Counted from the stretch's first letter, positions 26,130 through 35,083 are shown. The stretch is 64,000 bases of DNA from Bin87 sp963663945 (GCA_963663945.1 OY760687.1:3410001-3474000), one strand, 5' to 3'. Translations and numbers: made by a program. The notes: generated by a model not told the origin, from the letters alone.

Positions 26130-26422
26130 TTGGGCAACCCATTCTCATCGTAGAGCTCTTCTTGCCATACCCGCGATTCCGGGTTGGCGGGATCATATGG
26201 GTGTGTTTCGCGATATTTGCGAGCCCCCTCGCGTATATCCGTCCAGAAGGCGGAGCTTTCTTCCTTGGACCACTGCGGGCGCGGCGGTGGCAAGCTGTCC
26301 TCCAGGGTTTTCAGCGCCCGGTGCAATATCTGTTCCCGGGCGTTGGGACCGTGGTAGTGCAGCCGCTTGGCCAGCTCGGTGATGCGCGCCTCCAGATCCG
26401 GTTGTGTTGGCGGAACAGTCAT
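26126..26422 (-). CDS. VapB-like antitoxin
   Basis: 98 residues. The first half (LEARITELAKRLHYHGPNA, then REQILHRALKTLED) is like the helical start of transcription-factor-type VapB antitoxins; the acidic, Pro-rich tail (TDIREGARKYRETHPYDP) would contact VapC. The stop overlaps the toxin start by 4 nt. It is not related in sequence to the antitoxin at 14664. Confidence 0.75.
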   Translation of the reverse strand: MTVPPTQPDLEARITELAKRLHYHGPNAREQILHRALKTLEDSLPPPRPQWSKEESSAFWTDIREGARKYRETHPYDPANPESRVWQEELYDENGLPK

Positions 26423-26529
26423 AAAACCAACCCCATAAACACCATTCTAATGCACACGCCGGCGGTATCCCCGCAGGAACACCGCCGGCGTCTACCCTAT
26501 CCCCGGTGCCTGGCTACATGTTGGCTGGG

Positions 26530-27720
26530 CTAAACGTTGCCCAAAGCCTCGCTCAGCCGGTTCACGCCCTCGTCGATCTCGTCCTCGGTGATGTTCAGGG
26601 CGGGCATGATGCGCACCGCGTTGGGACGTACGCCGTTGAGCAGCACTCCCGCCGCCTCCGCCGCGTCCATCACCGCCGGCATGATGTCGCTGTCGAACTG
26701 TACGGCGGCCAGCAGGCCCTTGCAGCGGATCTCTTCGATGAACCCGTACCGCGCCTTCAGCCCGTTGAGCTTGTCGTTGAGCACGACCTCCATGCGCTTC
26801 ACGTTGCCCAGGACGTCGTTCTCCAGCATGTAGCGGGTGCCGGCCGCCGCGGCCGCCGTGGTCAGCGCGTTGCCGCCGAAGGTGCTGCCGTGGTCGCCGT
26901 AGGTCAGCGCCATGGCGTTCTCCTTGGACAGGAACGCCCCGATGGGCACGCCGAAACCGAGCCCCTTGGCCAGGATCATCACGTCGGGCTCAACGTCATA
27001 TTCCTGGTGCCCGAACAGGCTGCCCAGCCGACCCATGCCGGTCTGCACCTCGTCCAGGATCAGCAGGATGTCGTTCTGGTCGCACCAGGCCCGCAGCCGC
27101 TGGAAGTAATCAGCGTCGGGGATGTTCACCCCGCCCTCGCCCTGCACCGGCTCGACCATCACGGCCACGGTGTTCTCGGTGGTGGCGTTCATCACCGCCT
27201 CCACGTCGTTGAAGTCCACGTAGGTGAACCCCTCAGGGATGGGCTCGAAGAGTTCGTGGTAGTGCGGCTGGCCCGTGGCCGCCACGGCGTTCATGGTGCG
27301 GCCATGGAAGGAGTTGAATGCGGTGATGACCTCGTAGGCGCCGTCCTTGTGCAGCTTGCCGTAGCGGCGGGCCAGCTTGAGCGCGCCCTCGACGGCCTCG
27401 GCGCCGCTGTTGCAGAAGAAGACCCGGTCCATGCACGAGTTCTCGATCAGCATCTCGGCGATGTCCAGTTGCGGCAGGGTGTAGAACTGGTTGGACGTCT
27501 GGATCAGCGTCGCTGCCTGCTGGGCGATGGCGTCGACCACCACCTGCGGGCAGTGCCCCAGGTTGTCCACGGCCCAGCCGGCCACGAAGTCGATGTACTC
27601 CTTGCCGTCGGCGTCCCACACTCGAGAGCCCTCGCCCCGCACGATGACCACGGGCCGTCGGCGCACGGTCTGGGCATAGTACTTCTGCTCGATGGCAATG
27701 TATTCAGCGTTGCTGGGCAT
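26530..27720 (-). CDS. argD: Acetylornithine/LysW-type class-III aminotransferase
   Basis: 396 residues from ATG 27720, with AGGGAG about 12 nt upstream; ATG 27795 gives a longer but low-complexity start. Family blocks: VWDADGKEYIDFVAGWAVDN, FFCNSGAEAVEGALKLAR, FHGRTMNAVAATGQ, LILDEVQTGMGRLG, and the PLP Lys in ILAKGLGFGVPIGAF. It transfers the amino group in ornithine synthesis; LysW-linked or other omega-amino substrates cannot be excluded. With argG it supports arginine synthesis from this region. Confidence 0.88.
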   Translation of the reverse strand: MPSNAEYIAIEQKYYAQTVRRRPVVIVRGEGSRVWDADGKEYIDFVAGWAVDNLGHCPQVVVDAIAQQAATLIQTSNQFYTLPQLDIAEMLIENSCMDRVFFCNSGAEAVEGALKLARRYGKLHKDGAYEVITAFNSFHGRTMNAVAATGQPHYHELFEPIPEGFTYVDFNDVEAVMNATTENTVAVMVEPVQGEGGVNIPDADYFQRLRAWCDQNDILLILDEVQTGMGRLGSLFGHQEYDVEPDVMILAKGLGFGVPIGAFLSKENAMALTYGDHGSTFGGNALTTAAAAAGTRYMLENDVLGNVKRMEVVLNDKLNGLKARYGFIEEIRCKGLLAAVQFDSDIMPAVMDAAEAAGVLLNGVRPNAVRIMPALNITEDEIDEGVNRLSEALGNV

Positions 27721-27926
27721 GACAAATCCGCTCCCTGTGAGTGTGCTTGTAAGTGTGTTGTTGGGCGCCGCCATACGCGCCGGCGCAGGGGCCATTATAC
27801 AGCGATGGACGCGGGCGTAGGGTTCCGCTATACCCCGGTGTCATCGCGAGCGCAGCGCGGCAATCCCGGAACTAAAGCAGCCAATCTTCGAGGTCCCCGG
27901 CCGTGATGGGATTGGTACCCTATCCC
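27721..27926. other. Gap with half of the interspersed palindrome
   Basis: 27841-27870 carries one arm of the 91-bp element (TCATCGCGAGCGCAGCGCGG) without the other arm. The rest has no supported gene and presumably contains the argD promoter. Confidence 0.6.
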
Positions 27927-28070
27927 ACCCGCACCCGTGTTGCGGTCCGGAATCGTCAGAATCAGGATTTTCCAGATTTACGGATTACCAGGATTGAAAC
28001 CGTCCCATGACGGACATTCCCCAATCCTGTCCAATCCCAAAATCCCGTAAATCCTGCTTCTGACGATTAC
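27927..28070. repeat. Flanking repeat, left copy
   Basis: About 140 bp beginning CGCACCCGTGTTGCGGTC. Its inner part is bounded by the inverted ends CGTCAGAATCAGGA and TCCTGCTTCTGACG. It matches 28911-29053 in the same orientation, including GGATTACCAGGATTGAAACC. The pair brackets the gene at 28081. Confidence 0.85.
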
Positions 28071-28080
28071 GGCCGAACCG

Positions 28081-28848
28081 TTACAGCTCAGCCGGGTATT
28101 CGGGCGGGTACTCAACGAAGGTCACCCGGGAGATGCCGTCGCCCGAGGGTTCCTCCTGCTCTCCCACCACGTAGGCCCGCGCCTCAACCTCCACGGCTCG
28201 ACTGAATACCTCGGCGCGGCGGGCCGCTCTCACCCGGTCGGTTTCCTGGACTGTGATCGAAATCTCGACCACGGCGTATATGGTCTCCTTTTCAGGGTCA
28301 TCCAAACGCAGGATGCAGTCCGCGTCTTCCAGATCATCGGCTTCATCGCGGGTTATCCGCCCGCTTCGGATTGCCGGGATCAGGATTTCAGCATCAAAGG
28401 TTGGCGACGGTGGGCTGCCGGAGTGGACTACCGTGCCCATTTCCATGCCATGGAGCCGTCGGATCAGTCGCCGCGAACGTTCTATGGCCCTGGCTTCGTA
28501 GTCATTGCCACTGAGTCTGCCGATGTGGCCGGACACCTGGGCCTGCCCTTGCCTGAGATCCATCACGTACTGTTCCAGCCGTGCTTGCCCGTCCTTCAAG
28601 GCCGACACGTCTTCCTTCAGAACCCCCACGTCATCCTTCAGGGTCCCCACGTCCTGCTCCATCCGGGTGAAGCGGACGGGGAGCTGCAGCAGTTCGTCGG
28701 TGAGAATCTCCCGGCGCAGGTCCTCGCGCAGGTCGTCGCTACCGCGGATGAGCTGGATCACCCATTGACGCAGTTCCCGCTGCAGATCAGGGCTCTGCTC
28801 CACGGCGTTCATCATATTCCGCAAGCTGCTGACGCTGGGTTGGGTCAT
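28081..28848 (-). CDS. Coiled-coil protein with possible nuclease-like end
   Basis: About 255 residues from ATG 28848 (AGGTGAGG upstream; ATG 28851 adjoins that site). Residues 20-110 are helical, with a heptad ladder (LKDDVGVLKEDVSALKDGQ) repeated three times. The C-terminal part (ADCILRLDDPEKETIYAVVE, ISITVQETDRVRAARRAE) has the spacing of a PD-(D/E)XK-like core (D...E-x-S), as seen in DUF3782-type proteins. It is bracketed by direct repeats of about 140 bp. Function unknown; nuclease activity is only a suggestion. Confidence 0.65.
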   Translation of the reverse strand: MTQPSVSSLRNMMNAVEQSPDLQRELRQWVIQLIRGSDDLREDLRREILTDELLQLPVRFTRMEQDVGTLKDDVGVLKEDVSALKDGQARLEQYVMDLRQGQAQVSGHIGRLSGNDYEARAIERSRRLIRRLHGMEMGTVVHSGSPPSPTFDAEILIPAIRSGRITRDEADDLEDADCILRLDDPEKETIYAVVEISITVQETDRVRAARRAEVFSRAVEVEARAYVVGEQEEPSGDGISRVTFVEYPPEYPAEL

Positions 28849-28910
28849 CATCCTCACCTGCCGACCATTATACGGGACGCGCGCCGCCGCCGCGCCGGCG
28901 CAAAGGCGGG

Positions 28911-29053
28911 CCCGCACACCCGTGTTGCGGTCGGGAAACGTCAGAAGCAGGATCCCCAAGATTAGAGGATTACCAGGATTGAAACCGTCCCATCACGAAC
29001 ATCTCCCAATCCTGCCCAATCCTGAAATCCCGTAAATCCTGCTTCTGACGATT
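28911..29053. repeat. Flanking repeat, right copy
   Basis: Same orientation and layout as 27927-28070, with inner ends CGTCAGAAGCAGGA and TCCTGCTTCTGACG. It reaches to about 45 nt before the methyltransferase start. Confidence 0.85.
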
Positions 29054-29097
29054 TGCGAAAGTGGCCGCGCCGGGCGTGTTGTAAAATGCCCCATACC

Positions 29098-32000
29098 ATG
29101 CCCTCCTACCCCCACATCGAACGCTACCGCGCCGACCTGCAGCGCTTCCTCGAGTTCGGCGGCTCCGACAACGAGCAGAGCATCCGCCGCGCCTTCGCCG
29201 TTTGCCTCGACTCCTACTGCCGCGACCACCGCGAGAAGCTCGCCCTCGTCGACGAGCTCGACGCCGGTCCCGGCTCCCGCCCGGCTGGCACCGTACGCCC
29301 CGACGGCACCGTCAAGGACGCCCTCCGCATGGCCCGCGGCTACTGGGAGGCCAAGGACACCCACGACGACCTCGACGCCGAGATCCAGGCCAAGTTCAAC
29401 CGCGGCTACCCCCGCGACAACATCCTCTTCGAGGACTCCCAGACCGCCGTCCTCTTCCAGAACGGCGCCGAGTCCATGCGGGTGGACATGGCCCGACCGG
29501 GCGAACTGCACCGCCTGATCCGCCGCTTCCTGGACTACGAGCTGCCCGAGATCGAGGAGTTCCGCCAGGCCCGCCAGCAGTTCAAGTCCGACCTCCCCGC
29601 CGTGCTGGAAAGCCTGCGCGAGTCGGTGGCCGACGCCGAGGCCGGCAATCCCGACTACCAGGACGCCGCCGCCCTCTTCCTCTCCCTCTGCCGCCAGACC
29701 ATCAGCCCCGACGTCTCCGACGCCGACGTCCGCGAAATGCTGCTGCAGCACATCCTCACCCGCGACATCTTCCTCCGCGTCTTCGGCGAGGACCAGTTCC
29801 ACCGCGAGAACAACGTCGCCCGCCAGCTTGACGCTCTCGAAGGCACCTTCTTCACCGGCGACGCCCGGCGTGAGGCCATCGACCGCCTCCGCGTCTACTA
29901 CGGCGCCATCGGCCGCGCCGCCGACGACATCGCCGACTACGCCGAAAAGCAGCAGTTCCTCAAGGCCATATACGAGGACTTCTACCAGGCCTACAACCCC
30001 GCCGCCGCCGACCGCCTCGGCGTCGTCTACACCCCCAACGAGGTCGTCGACTTCATCATCCGCGGCGCGGACCACCTGCTCCAGAAGCACTTCGGCCGCA
30101 CGCTGGCCGATGACAACGTGCAGATCCTCGACCCGGCCACCGGCACCGGCACCTTCGTCACCAGCCTCATCAACCACCTGCCCCTGGACCGCCTGGAGTA
30201 CAAGTACCGCAACGAGATCCACGCCAACGAGGTGGCGATCCTCCCCTACTACATCGCCAACCTCAACATCGAGTACACCTACCGCGAGCGCACCGGCCGC
30301 TACCTGGAGTTCCCCAACCTCTGCTTCGTCGACACCCTGGACAACATGGACTGGCAGGGCGCCAGCGGCGGCGCCGTCACCCGCCAGGGCGCGTTCAACC
30401 TGGGCGGCATGTCCGAGGAGAACTGGATCCGCGTCCAGGAGCAGAACGAAAAGTCCATCAGCGTCATCATCGGCAACCCGCCGTACAACGACCAGCAGTT
30501 CAATTGGAACGACGACAATCCAAATCGGAAGTATCCGATTGTCGATGAGCGCATCCGGGAAACCTATATCAAGGAAAGCACGGCGCAGAGAACCCACCAG
30601 TACGATATGTACAAGCGATTCATCCGCTGGGCGTCAGATAGGTTGGCCGATGATGGCATCATCGGGTTCATCACCAACCGGGCCTATCTGGATACACGGC
30701 AAGACGACGGATTCCGGCAGATAACAGCGCAAGAATTCACCGACGTTTACATCCTTGATCTGGGTTCGGACGTGCGGCGCAACCCGAAAATATCCGGCAC
30801 GATGCACAACGTATTTGGCATTCAGACCGGGGTGGCAGTTGGCTTCTTTGTGCGCGAAAAGGCCCGAGCGGGCAAGTTCAATATTCATTACGCCCGCCGC
30901 GAGGACGCGGAACTGGCAGCGGACAAACTGGCGTATTTGCGTGGTGCCGCGTTTGACGCTATCACGTTTGACGGCATCACGCCCGACGCCAAATCCTACT
31001 GGCTCGACCAGTCCAACAGCGACTTTGAGCGATTGATACGACTGGCTAACCGGGAAACCAAGCTAGCTAAAACGACCGCCGACGAACAGGCAGTTTTCGG
31101 GCTGTATTCTCTGGGTGCCAGCACTAACCGTGACGAATGGGTGTACGACTTTGACGCCGATCACTTGGGGACCAAAGTGCGCGCGTTTATAAACCGATAT
31201 GAGGAAGTCCGTGCTGAACACGGCGGAAAGGGCGCGGCCAATGTCACACAAGGTGCCTCTATCAAATGGACTCGGGATTTAGAAAAACAGTTACGGCTTG
31301 ATACGCCCAACGTGTTTTCCAGAGAGAGCATCCGCCAAGCCATATCTCGCCCATTTTTGTGCAAGTGGCTATATTTCAATCGGCAGTTGAACGAAATGCA
31401 GTACCAAATGCCACAAGTATTTCCTACTGGTGCTGTTGATGAAAACAAAGTTATCTGCTTCCCGGGCAATGCCACCAGCAATGGCTTTCAGGTTTTGGCG
31501 GCAGACCGGGTGTTTTCGCATGATTTGCTTAAAACTACACAATGCCTCCCGCTATACCGCTACACCCCCGACGGCGAGCGGGTCAGCAACATCACCGAGT
31601 GGGGCCTGCGCCAGATCAACGACCACTACCGGCAGGAGTGGGGCGCCCGCTTTGACCAGCGCTATCCCGACGGCATCGGCGCCGAGGACATCTTCGCCTA
31701 CACCTACGCCGTGCTCCACGACCCGGTGTACCGCCACGACTACCGCGTCGACCTGCTCCGCGAGTTCCCCCGCCTGCCCTTCTACCACGACTTCGACCAC
31801 TGGGCGCGCATGGGCCAGGAACTGCTGGACCTCCACCTGGGCTTCGAGACGGCCGACCCCTACCCCCTGGAACGGGTGGACTCAATATCCGCGCATCCTG
31901 AGCCCGTCGAAGGACGTGAGCCGTCACACCCCGCGCATCCCGAGCCTGACGAAGGACGTGAGCCGTCACACCCCGTGCATCCTGAGCCTGACGAAGGACA

Positions 32001-32619
32001 TGAGCCGTCACACCCCGCGCATCCCGAGCCTGTCGAAGGACATGGACCTTCACACTCCGCGCATCCCGAGCCTGTCGAAGGCCCCGATCATTCACACCCC
32101 GCTCCTCCTGAGCCTGTCGAAGGACATGAGCCTTCCCACCCCGCTCCTCCTGAGCCTGTCGAAGGACGACCCCCGCGCGCCATCCTGCGCGCCGACAAAG
32201 AGCAGGGCGTCATCACCCTGGACCAGCACACCAAGCTGACCGGCGTGCCCGCCGACGCTTTCCGCTACCAGCTGGGCAGCCGCTCCGCCCTGGAATGGGT
32301 CCTCGACCAGTACAAGGAGCGCAAGCCCCGCGACCCGACCATCCGCGAGCGCTTCAACACCTACCGCTTCGCCGACCACAAGGAGCGCGTCATCGACCTC
32401 CTGCGCCGCGTCTGCACCGTCAGCGTGAAAACCATGGCAGTGGTGGACAGCATGGCCTACTGGCAAGACGGCCAGCTGATAGTGTTCGACGACCGGGACA
32501 AGAACGAATGGGAGACCATGGCGCTTTCCGAATGGTTCGGCGAACGCGGCGGGCTGGACGATGACCCGGAATATCAGGCCTGGTTGGCATCACTACCGGA
32601 CATACGGGACACCAGGTAG
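29098..32619 (+). CDS. Type ISP-like adenine DNA methyltransferase with in-frame repeat array
   Basis: About 1173 residues from ATG 29098. SAM motif I is LDPATGTGTFVTSLI (about 343-357) and the catalytic motif is IIGNPPYNDQ (about 457-466), giving an N6-adenine gamma-type methylase. It lacks the Mrr nuclease and helicase domains of full type ISP enzymes and so is either a lone methylase or needs partners. Residues about 932-1024 are seven tandem 14-residue repeats (HPEPVEGREPSHPA type) created by an interspersed palindromic repeat. The target-recognition part (about 30500-31550) has clearly lower GC than both flanks. The C-terminal part (LTGVPADAFRYQLGSRSA) matches the specificity end of the family. 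Confidence 0.85.
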   Translation: MPSYPHIERYRADLQRFLEFGGSDNEQSIRRAFAVCLDSYCRDHREKLALVDELDAGPGSRPAGTVRPDGTVKDALRMARGYWEAKDTHDDLDAEIQAKFNRGYPRDNILFEDSQTAVLFQNGAESMRVDMARPGELHRLIRRFLDYELPEIEEFRQARQQFKSDLPAVLESLRESVADAEAGNPDYQDAAALFLSLCRQTISPDVSDADVREMLLQHILTRDIFLRVFGEDQFHRENNVARQLDALEGTFFTGDARREAIDRLRVYYGAIGRAADDIADYAEKQQFLKAIYEDFYQAYNPAAADRLGVVYTPNEVVDFIIRGADHLLQKHFGRTLADDNVQILDPATGTGTFVTSLINHLPLDRLEYKYRNEIHANEVAILPYYIANLNIEYTYRERTGRYLEFPNLCFVDTLDNMDWQGASGGAVTRQGAFNLGGMSEENWIRVQEQNEKSISVIIGNPPYNDQQFNWNDDNPNRKYPIVDERIRETYIKESTAQRTHQYDMYKRFIRWASDRLADDGIIGFITNRAYLDTRQDDGFRQITAQEFTDVYILDLGSDVRRNPKISGTMHNVFGIQTGVAVGFFVREKARAGKFNIHYARREDAELAADKLAYLRGAAFDAITFDGITPDAKSYWLDQSNSDFERLIRLANRETKLAKTTADEQAVFGLYSLGASTNRDEWVYDFDADHLGTKVRAFINRYEEVRAEHGGKGAANVTQGASIKWTRDLEKQLRLDTPNVFSRESIRQAISRPFLCKWLYFNRQLNEMQYQMPQVFPTGAVDENKVICFPGNATSNGFQVLAADRVFSHDLLKTTQCLPLYRYTPDGERVSNITEWGLRQINDHYRQEWGARFDQRYPDGIGAEDIFAYTYAVLHDPVYRHDYRVDLLREFPRLPFYHDFDHWARMGQELLDLHLGFETADPYPLERVDSISAHPEPVEGREPSHPAHPEPDEGREPSHPVHPEPDEGHEPSHPAHPEPVEGHGPSHSAHPEPVEGPDHSHPAPPEPVEGHEPSHPAPPEPVEGRPPRAILRADKEQGVITLDQHTKLTGVPADAFRYQLGSRSALEWVLDQYKERKPRDPTIRERFNTYRFADHKERVIDLLRRVCTVSVKTMAVVDSMAYWQDGQLIVFDDRDKNEWETMALSEWFGERGGLDDDPEYQAWLASLPDIRDTR
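31891..32168 (+). repeat. Seven tandem 42-bp repeats inside the methyltransferase gene
   Basis: Each unit carries CCTGAGCCTGTCGAAGGA or a close variant, the same short repeat found between genes near 7597, 7727, 7821 and 13310. The unit length of 42 is a multiple of three, so the reading frame is kept, encoding HPEPVEG-type heptads. Confidence 0.9.
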
Positions 32620-32625
32620 CGGTCA

Positions 32626-32949
32626 ATGGTGGGCAACATAGTCATTGTGCGTTTCCCCTACACCGACCTGACGAACGCGGGACTGCGGCCAGGACTGCTG
32701 GTCGCGGATGTTCGCTATGGCAATCAGTTGGACTGGATGGTATGCCGGATAACCACGCAAGCGCTCCCGGACAGTGGGCAGATAGCGCTGGCGGCGGACG
32801 ACCTGGAGGTCGGCCAACTGGCCCAGGCCAGTTGGGTGCGCCCCGACCGGATAATGACCATGAATGAACGAATCTTCGGCAATACCGTCGGCCGTCTCAC
32901 CGACGCCAAGCTGGCGCAAATCCTGACGGCGGTGCGCTCCCTGTTCTGA
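32626..32949 (+). CDS. MazF/PemK-type mRNA interferase
   Basis: 107 residues from ATG 32626, 6 nt after the methyltransferase stop. The family start IVIVRFPYTDLTNAGLRPGL is complete, with the conserved FP(Y/F)TD and RP words, followed by SWVRPDRIMTMNERI and the helical end. MazF toxins cut mRNA. No antitoxin gene lies next to it, since its upstream neighbour is the methyltransferase and a repeat follows. It is an orphan or is controlled from elsewhere. Confidence 0.88.
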   Translation: MVGNIVIVRFPYTDLTNAGLRPGLLVADVRYGNQLDWMVCRITTQALPDSGQIALAADDLEVGQLAQASWVRPDRIMTMNERIFGNTVGRLTDAKLAQILTAVRSLF

Positions 32950-33275
32950 TCCAATCCCGTCCATCCTGTGCATCCATGCAATTCAATGCGGGCTGCCAAC
33001 CGCGCCCGCCCGCGAGCGCAAACCCCACTCACGCGTACCCATTCTGTCATCGCGCGTACCCATTCTGTCATCGCGAGGAGCGTAGCGACGTGGCGATCTC
33101 GTTCCCGCAAGAGCGTTCCTTGCCCCAACGAGATTGCCGCGCTTCGCTCGCAATGACAGGCTGTGGAAAGCGGGGACGTACGCGTCGGCAAACCCCAAAG
33201 TTGCATCCCCCAACGCCCCGTCCTGAAATGCCAGTCGGCGCTCTTGGAGGGCCACCCACTGAGGTAGGCAACTAG
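32950..33275. other. Gap between mazF and the IS256 element
   Basis: Contains the words ATCCCGTCCATCCTGTGCAT (also near 36104), a duplicated GCGTACCCATTCTGTCATCG, and the 91-bp palindrome at 33067-33157. From 33160 to 33268 nothing is recognised. 33268-33275 is the left target duplication GCAACTAG. Confidence 0.7.
33067..33157. repeat. 91-bp interspersed palindrome, copy 5
   Basis: Almost the same sequence and orientation as copy 1 at 2147, beginning GTCATCGCGAGGAGCG and ending CTTCGCTCGCAATGAC. Confidence 0.9.
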
Positions 33276-34640
33276 GGTTACGTCCCGTCAACTGGTGTGG
33301 TAGGCGTCATCCTTGGTGATAATGTTCAGGCTGCCGCCTCCAGGATGTGGGCCGCTGGCAGAGTCTGAGGTTCTGGGTAATTGGCGATGGTGAGGTAGCG
33401 GCGGCCTTCGGCCCATTCGTCGTGTTGCTCGGCCAGCACCGCGCCCACCAGACGCCGGGTTGCAGACCGATTGGGGAAGATGCCCACCACGTCGGTACGC
33501 CGGCGGATCTCCTTGTTCAGACGCTCCAATGGATTGTTGGACCAGAGCTTCTGCCAGTGAGACACTGGGAAGGCGGTGAAGGCCAGGATGTCGGGCAAGG
33601 CGTCTGCCAGCATCTGGGCAGCCTGGGGGAAGTGCTCCTGGAGCTGGGCCACCACCCGGTCGGCCTGGGCGTGGACATCCTCAGGAGAGAGTTGCTGGTA
33701 GATGGTGCGCACCATGGCGGCCACACCCGGCTGGGACCGCTTGGGTACCCGGGTCAGCAGGTTGGCCATGAAGTGGGTGCGACAGCGTTGCCAACCGGCT
33801 CCGGCGAATACCGTGGCAATGGCGTTTTTCAGGCCTTGGTGAGCATCGGAGATGACCAACTCCACCCCACTGAGGCCCCGGGCGCTCAGCGAGCGCAGGA
33901 ACGCCAGCCAGAAGGCGCCGTCCTCGCTGGTTCCCACGTCCATGCCGAGAACCTCCCGCTGACCATGGGCGTTGACGCCGGTGGCCACCACTACGCTGAC
34001 GTTCACGATGCGGCCACCTTCCCTGACCTTCTGGGTGAGAGCGTCCAGCCACACGTAGGGATAGGGGCCAGCGTCCAAAGGTCGACCCAGGAAGTTATCC
34101 ACCACCTCGTCCAGCTGCCCGCAGATCCTCGACACCTGGCTCTTGGAGATGCCGTCGCAGCCCAGGGACTTGATCAGATCGTCCACCCTCCTGGTGGACA
34201 CGCCCTCCACGTAGGCTTGCTGGATCACCGCCAGCAGCGCCTTCTCGCTGCGCCGCCTGGGTTCCAACAGGCTGGGGAAGTAGCTGCCCTCCCTGAGCTT
34301 GGGGATGCGCAGTTCCATCGTCCCCACCCGGGTGTCCCAGTCCCGGTTGCGGTAGCCGTTGCGGTGGGTGATCCGGTCCGGGTTGCGCTCTCCGTGCTGG
34401 GCGCCGATCTGCGCCGACACCTCAGCGTCCATGATGCCTTCCACCAGCACCTGCAAGGCTTCCCGCAGAAAGTCCACGTCGCCCTCCATGCCGCGCTTGC
34501 GTAGTAGTTCCAATAAGTCCATGCTGTTCTTGGCCATCGCGGTCCTCCTTTATCGGGTTCGTTGTTGTTCCGATAAGGATGACGCGGTGGCCCTCTTCTT
34601 GCCACCCGGTTCCTGTTACACCATGTGCAGGGACTTTACT
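33276..34640 (-). mobile_element. IS256-family insertion sequence with 8-bp target duplication
   Basis: 1365 bp. The imperfect terminal inverted repeats are GGTTACGTCCCGTCAACTGG at the left and, complemented, AGTAAAGTCCCTGCACATGG at the right; both continue into TGT. The direct duplication GCAACTAG occurs at 33268-33275 and 34641-34648, the size expected for IS256. It contains one transposase gene. The right duplication holds the stop codon of the PaREP1-like gene at 34645. Confidence 0.88.
33326..34537 (-). CDS. IS256-family transposase
   Basis: 403 residues from ATG 34537 with AAAGGAGGA 6 nt upstream. DDE catalytic residues are in PYVWLDALTQKVREGG (Asp about 165), VELVISDAHQGLKNAIATV (Asp about 230) and NPLERLNKEIRRRTDV (Glu about 340). 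The N-terminal part (MDLLELLRKRGMEGDVDFLR) is the usual helical DNA-binding start. The gene is complete with no frameshift, so the element may be active. Confidence 0.95.
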   Translation of the reverse strand: MAKNSMDLLELLRKRGMEGDVDFLREALQVLVEGIMDAEVSAQIGAQHGERNPDRITHRNGYRNRDWDTRVGTMELRIPKLREGSYFPSLLEPRRRSEKALLAVIQQAYVEGVSTRRVDDLIKSLGCDGISKSQVSRICGQLDEVVDNFLGRPLDAGPYPYVWLDALTQKVREGGRIVNVSVVVATGVNAHGQREVLGMDVGTSEDGAFWLAFLRSLSARGLSGVELVISDAHQGLKNAIATVFAGAGWQRCRTHFMANLLTRVPKRSQPGVAAMVRTIYQQLSPEDVHAQADRVVAQLQEHFPQAAQMLADALPDILAFTAFPVSHWQKLWSNNPLERLNKEIRRRTDVVGIFPNRSATRRLVGAVLAEQHDEWAEGRRYLTIANYPEPQTLPAAHILEAAA

Positions 34641-34644
34641 GCAA

Positions 34645-35001
34645 CTAGCCCTGCAGCAGCGGCTCCACCTTATCCAGGAATCGCCCCACGTCATCCAGGT
34701 TGCCCTGCACGTTTTGGGCGGTGTCCCAGTTTTCGTAGAAGTTGACGTGCAGGCTGTTGGCGACGGCGAAAAGGCGGCGGATGTCCTCGTCCCCAGTTTC
34801 GGCGACCAGGCGCGATACGGCTTCGAAAAGTGCGGCGTGGTTTCGATGTGCCCACCCGCGCTCCTCGGCTATCGCCTTTACCATCTGGGCGGCCGCGCCC
34901 CAACCCTTTTCGGACCCTTGGCGCACGTCCCCTTGGACCAGTTCCTCCCGGCCCTGCTGCAAAAGCTCCCGGCTGGCCGTCCTGTACCCCTGAGAAACCA
35001 T
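34645..35001 (-). CDS. Single-domain PaREP1/HEPN-like protein
   Basis: 118 residues from ATG 35001. The signature EKGWGAAAQMVKAIAEERGW is followed by SLHVNFYENWDTAQNVQGN and FLDKVEPLLQG. It is the nearest relative of 9191-9553. Its TAG stop (34645-34647) lies inside the IS256 target duplication, so the insertion left the protein unchanged but removed its native 3' region. No antitoxin-like partner adjoins it. Confidence 0.78.
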   Translation of the reverse strand: MVSQGYRTASRELLQQGREELVQGDVRQGSEKGWGAAAQMVKAIAEERGWAHRNHAALFEAVSRLVAETGDEDIRRLFAVANSLHVNFYENWDTAQNVQGNLDDVGRFLDKVEPLLQG

Positions 35002-35083
35002 ATATTTGTTACCTCTACCGTGCTATCACACTGATGATACGGTAGGTCAGCATTCGTGGAGTGTCAATCGGCGCCGTCACTCG

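Noticed and set aside
26506..27906. 466-codon plus-strand frame
   Set aside because: Antisense to argD; His/Val/Gly-rich with no motif.
28993..30597. 534-codon minus-strand frame
   Set aside because: Val/Gly/Glu-rich shadow of the methyltransferase, whose SAM and NPPY motifs are on the plus strand.
31891..32168. CRISPR array
   Set aside because: The 42-bp units are continuous tandem repeats without unique spacers and keep a reading frame; no cas genes are present.
33170..33268. Protein-like frame left of IS256 (QWVALQERRLAFQDGALGDA)
   Set aside because: Short, no start signal, and adjoining repeat DNA; too little to call a gene.
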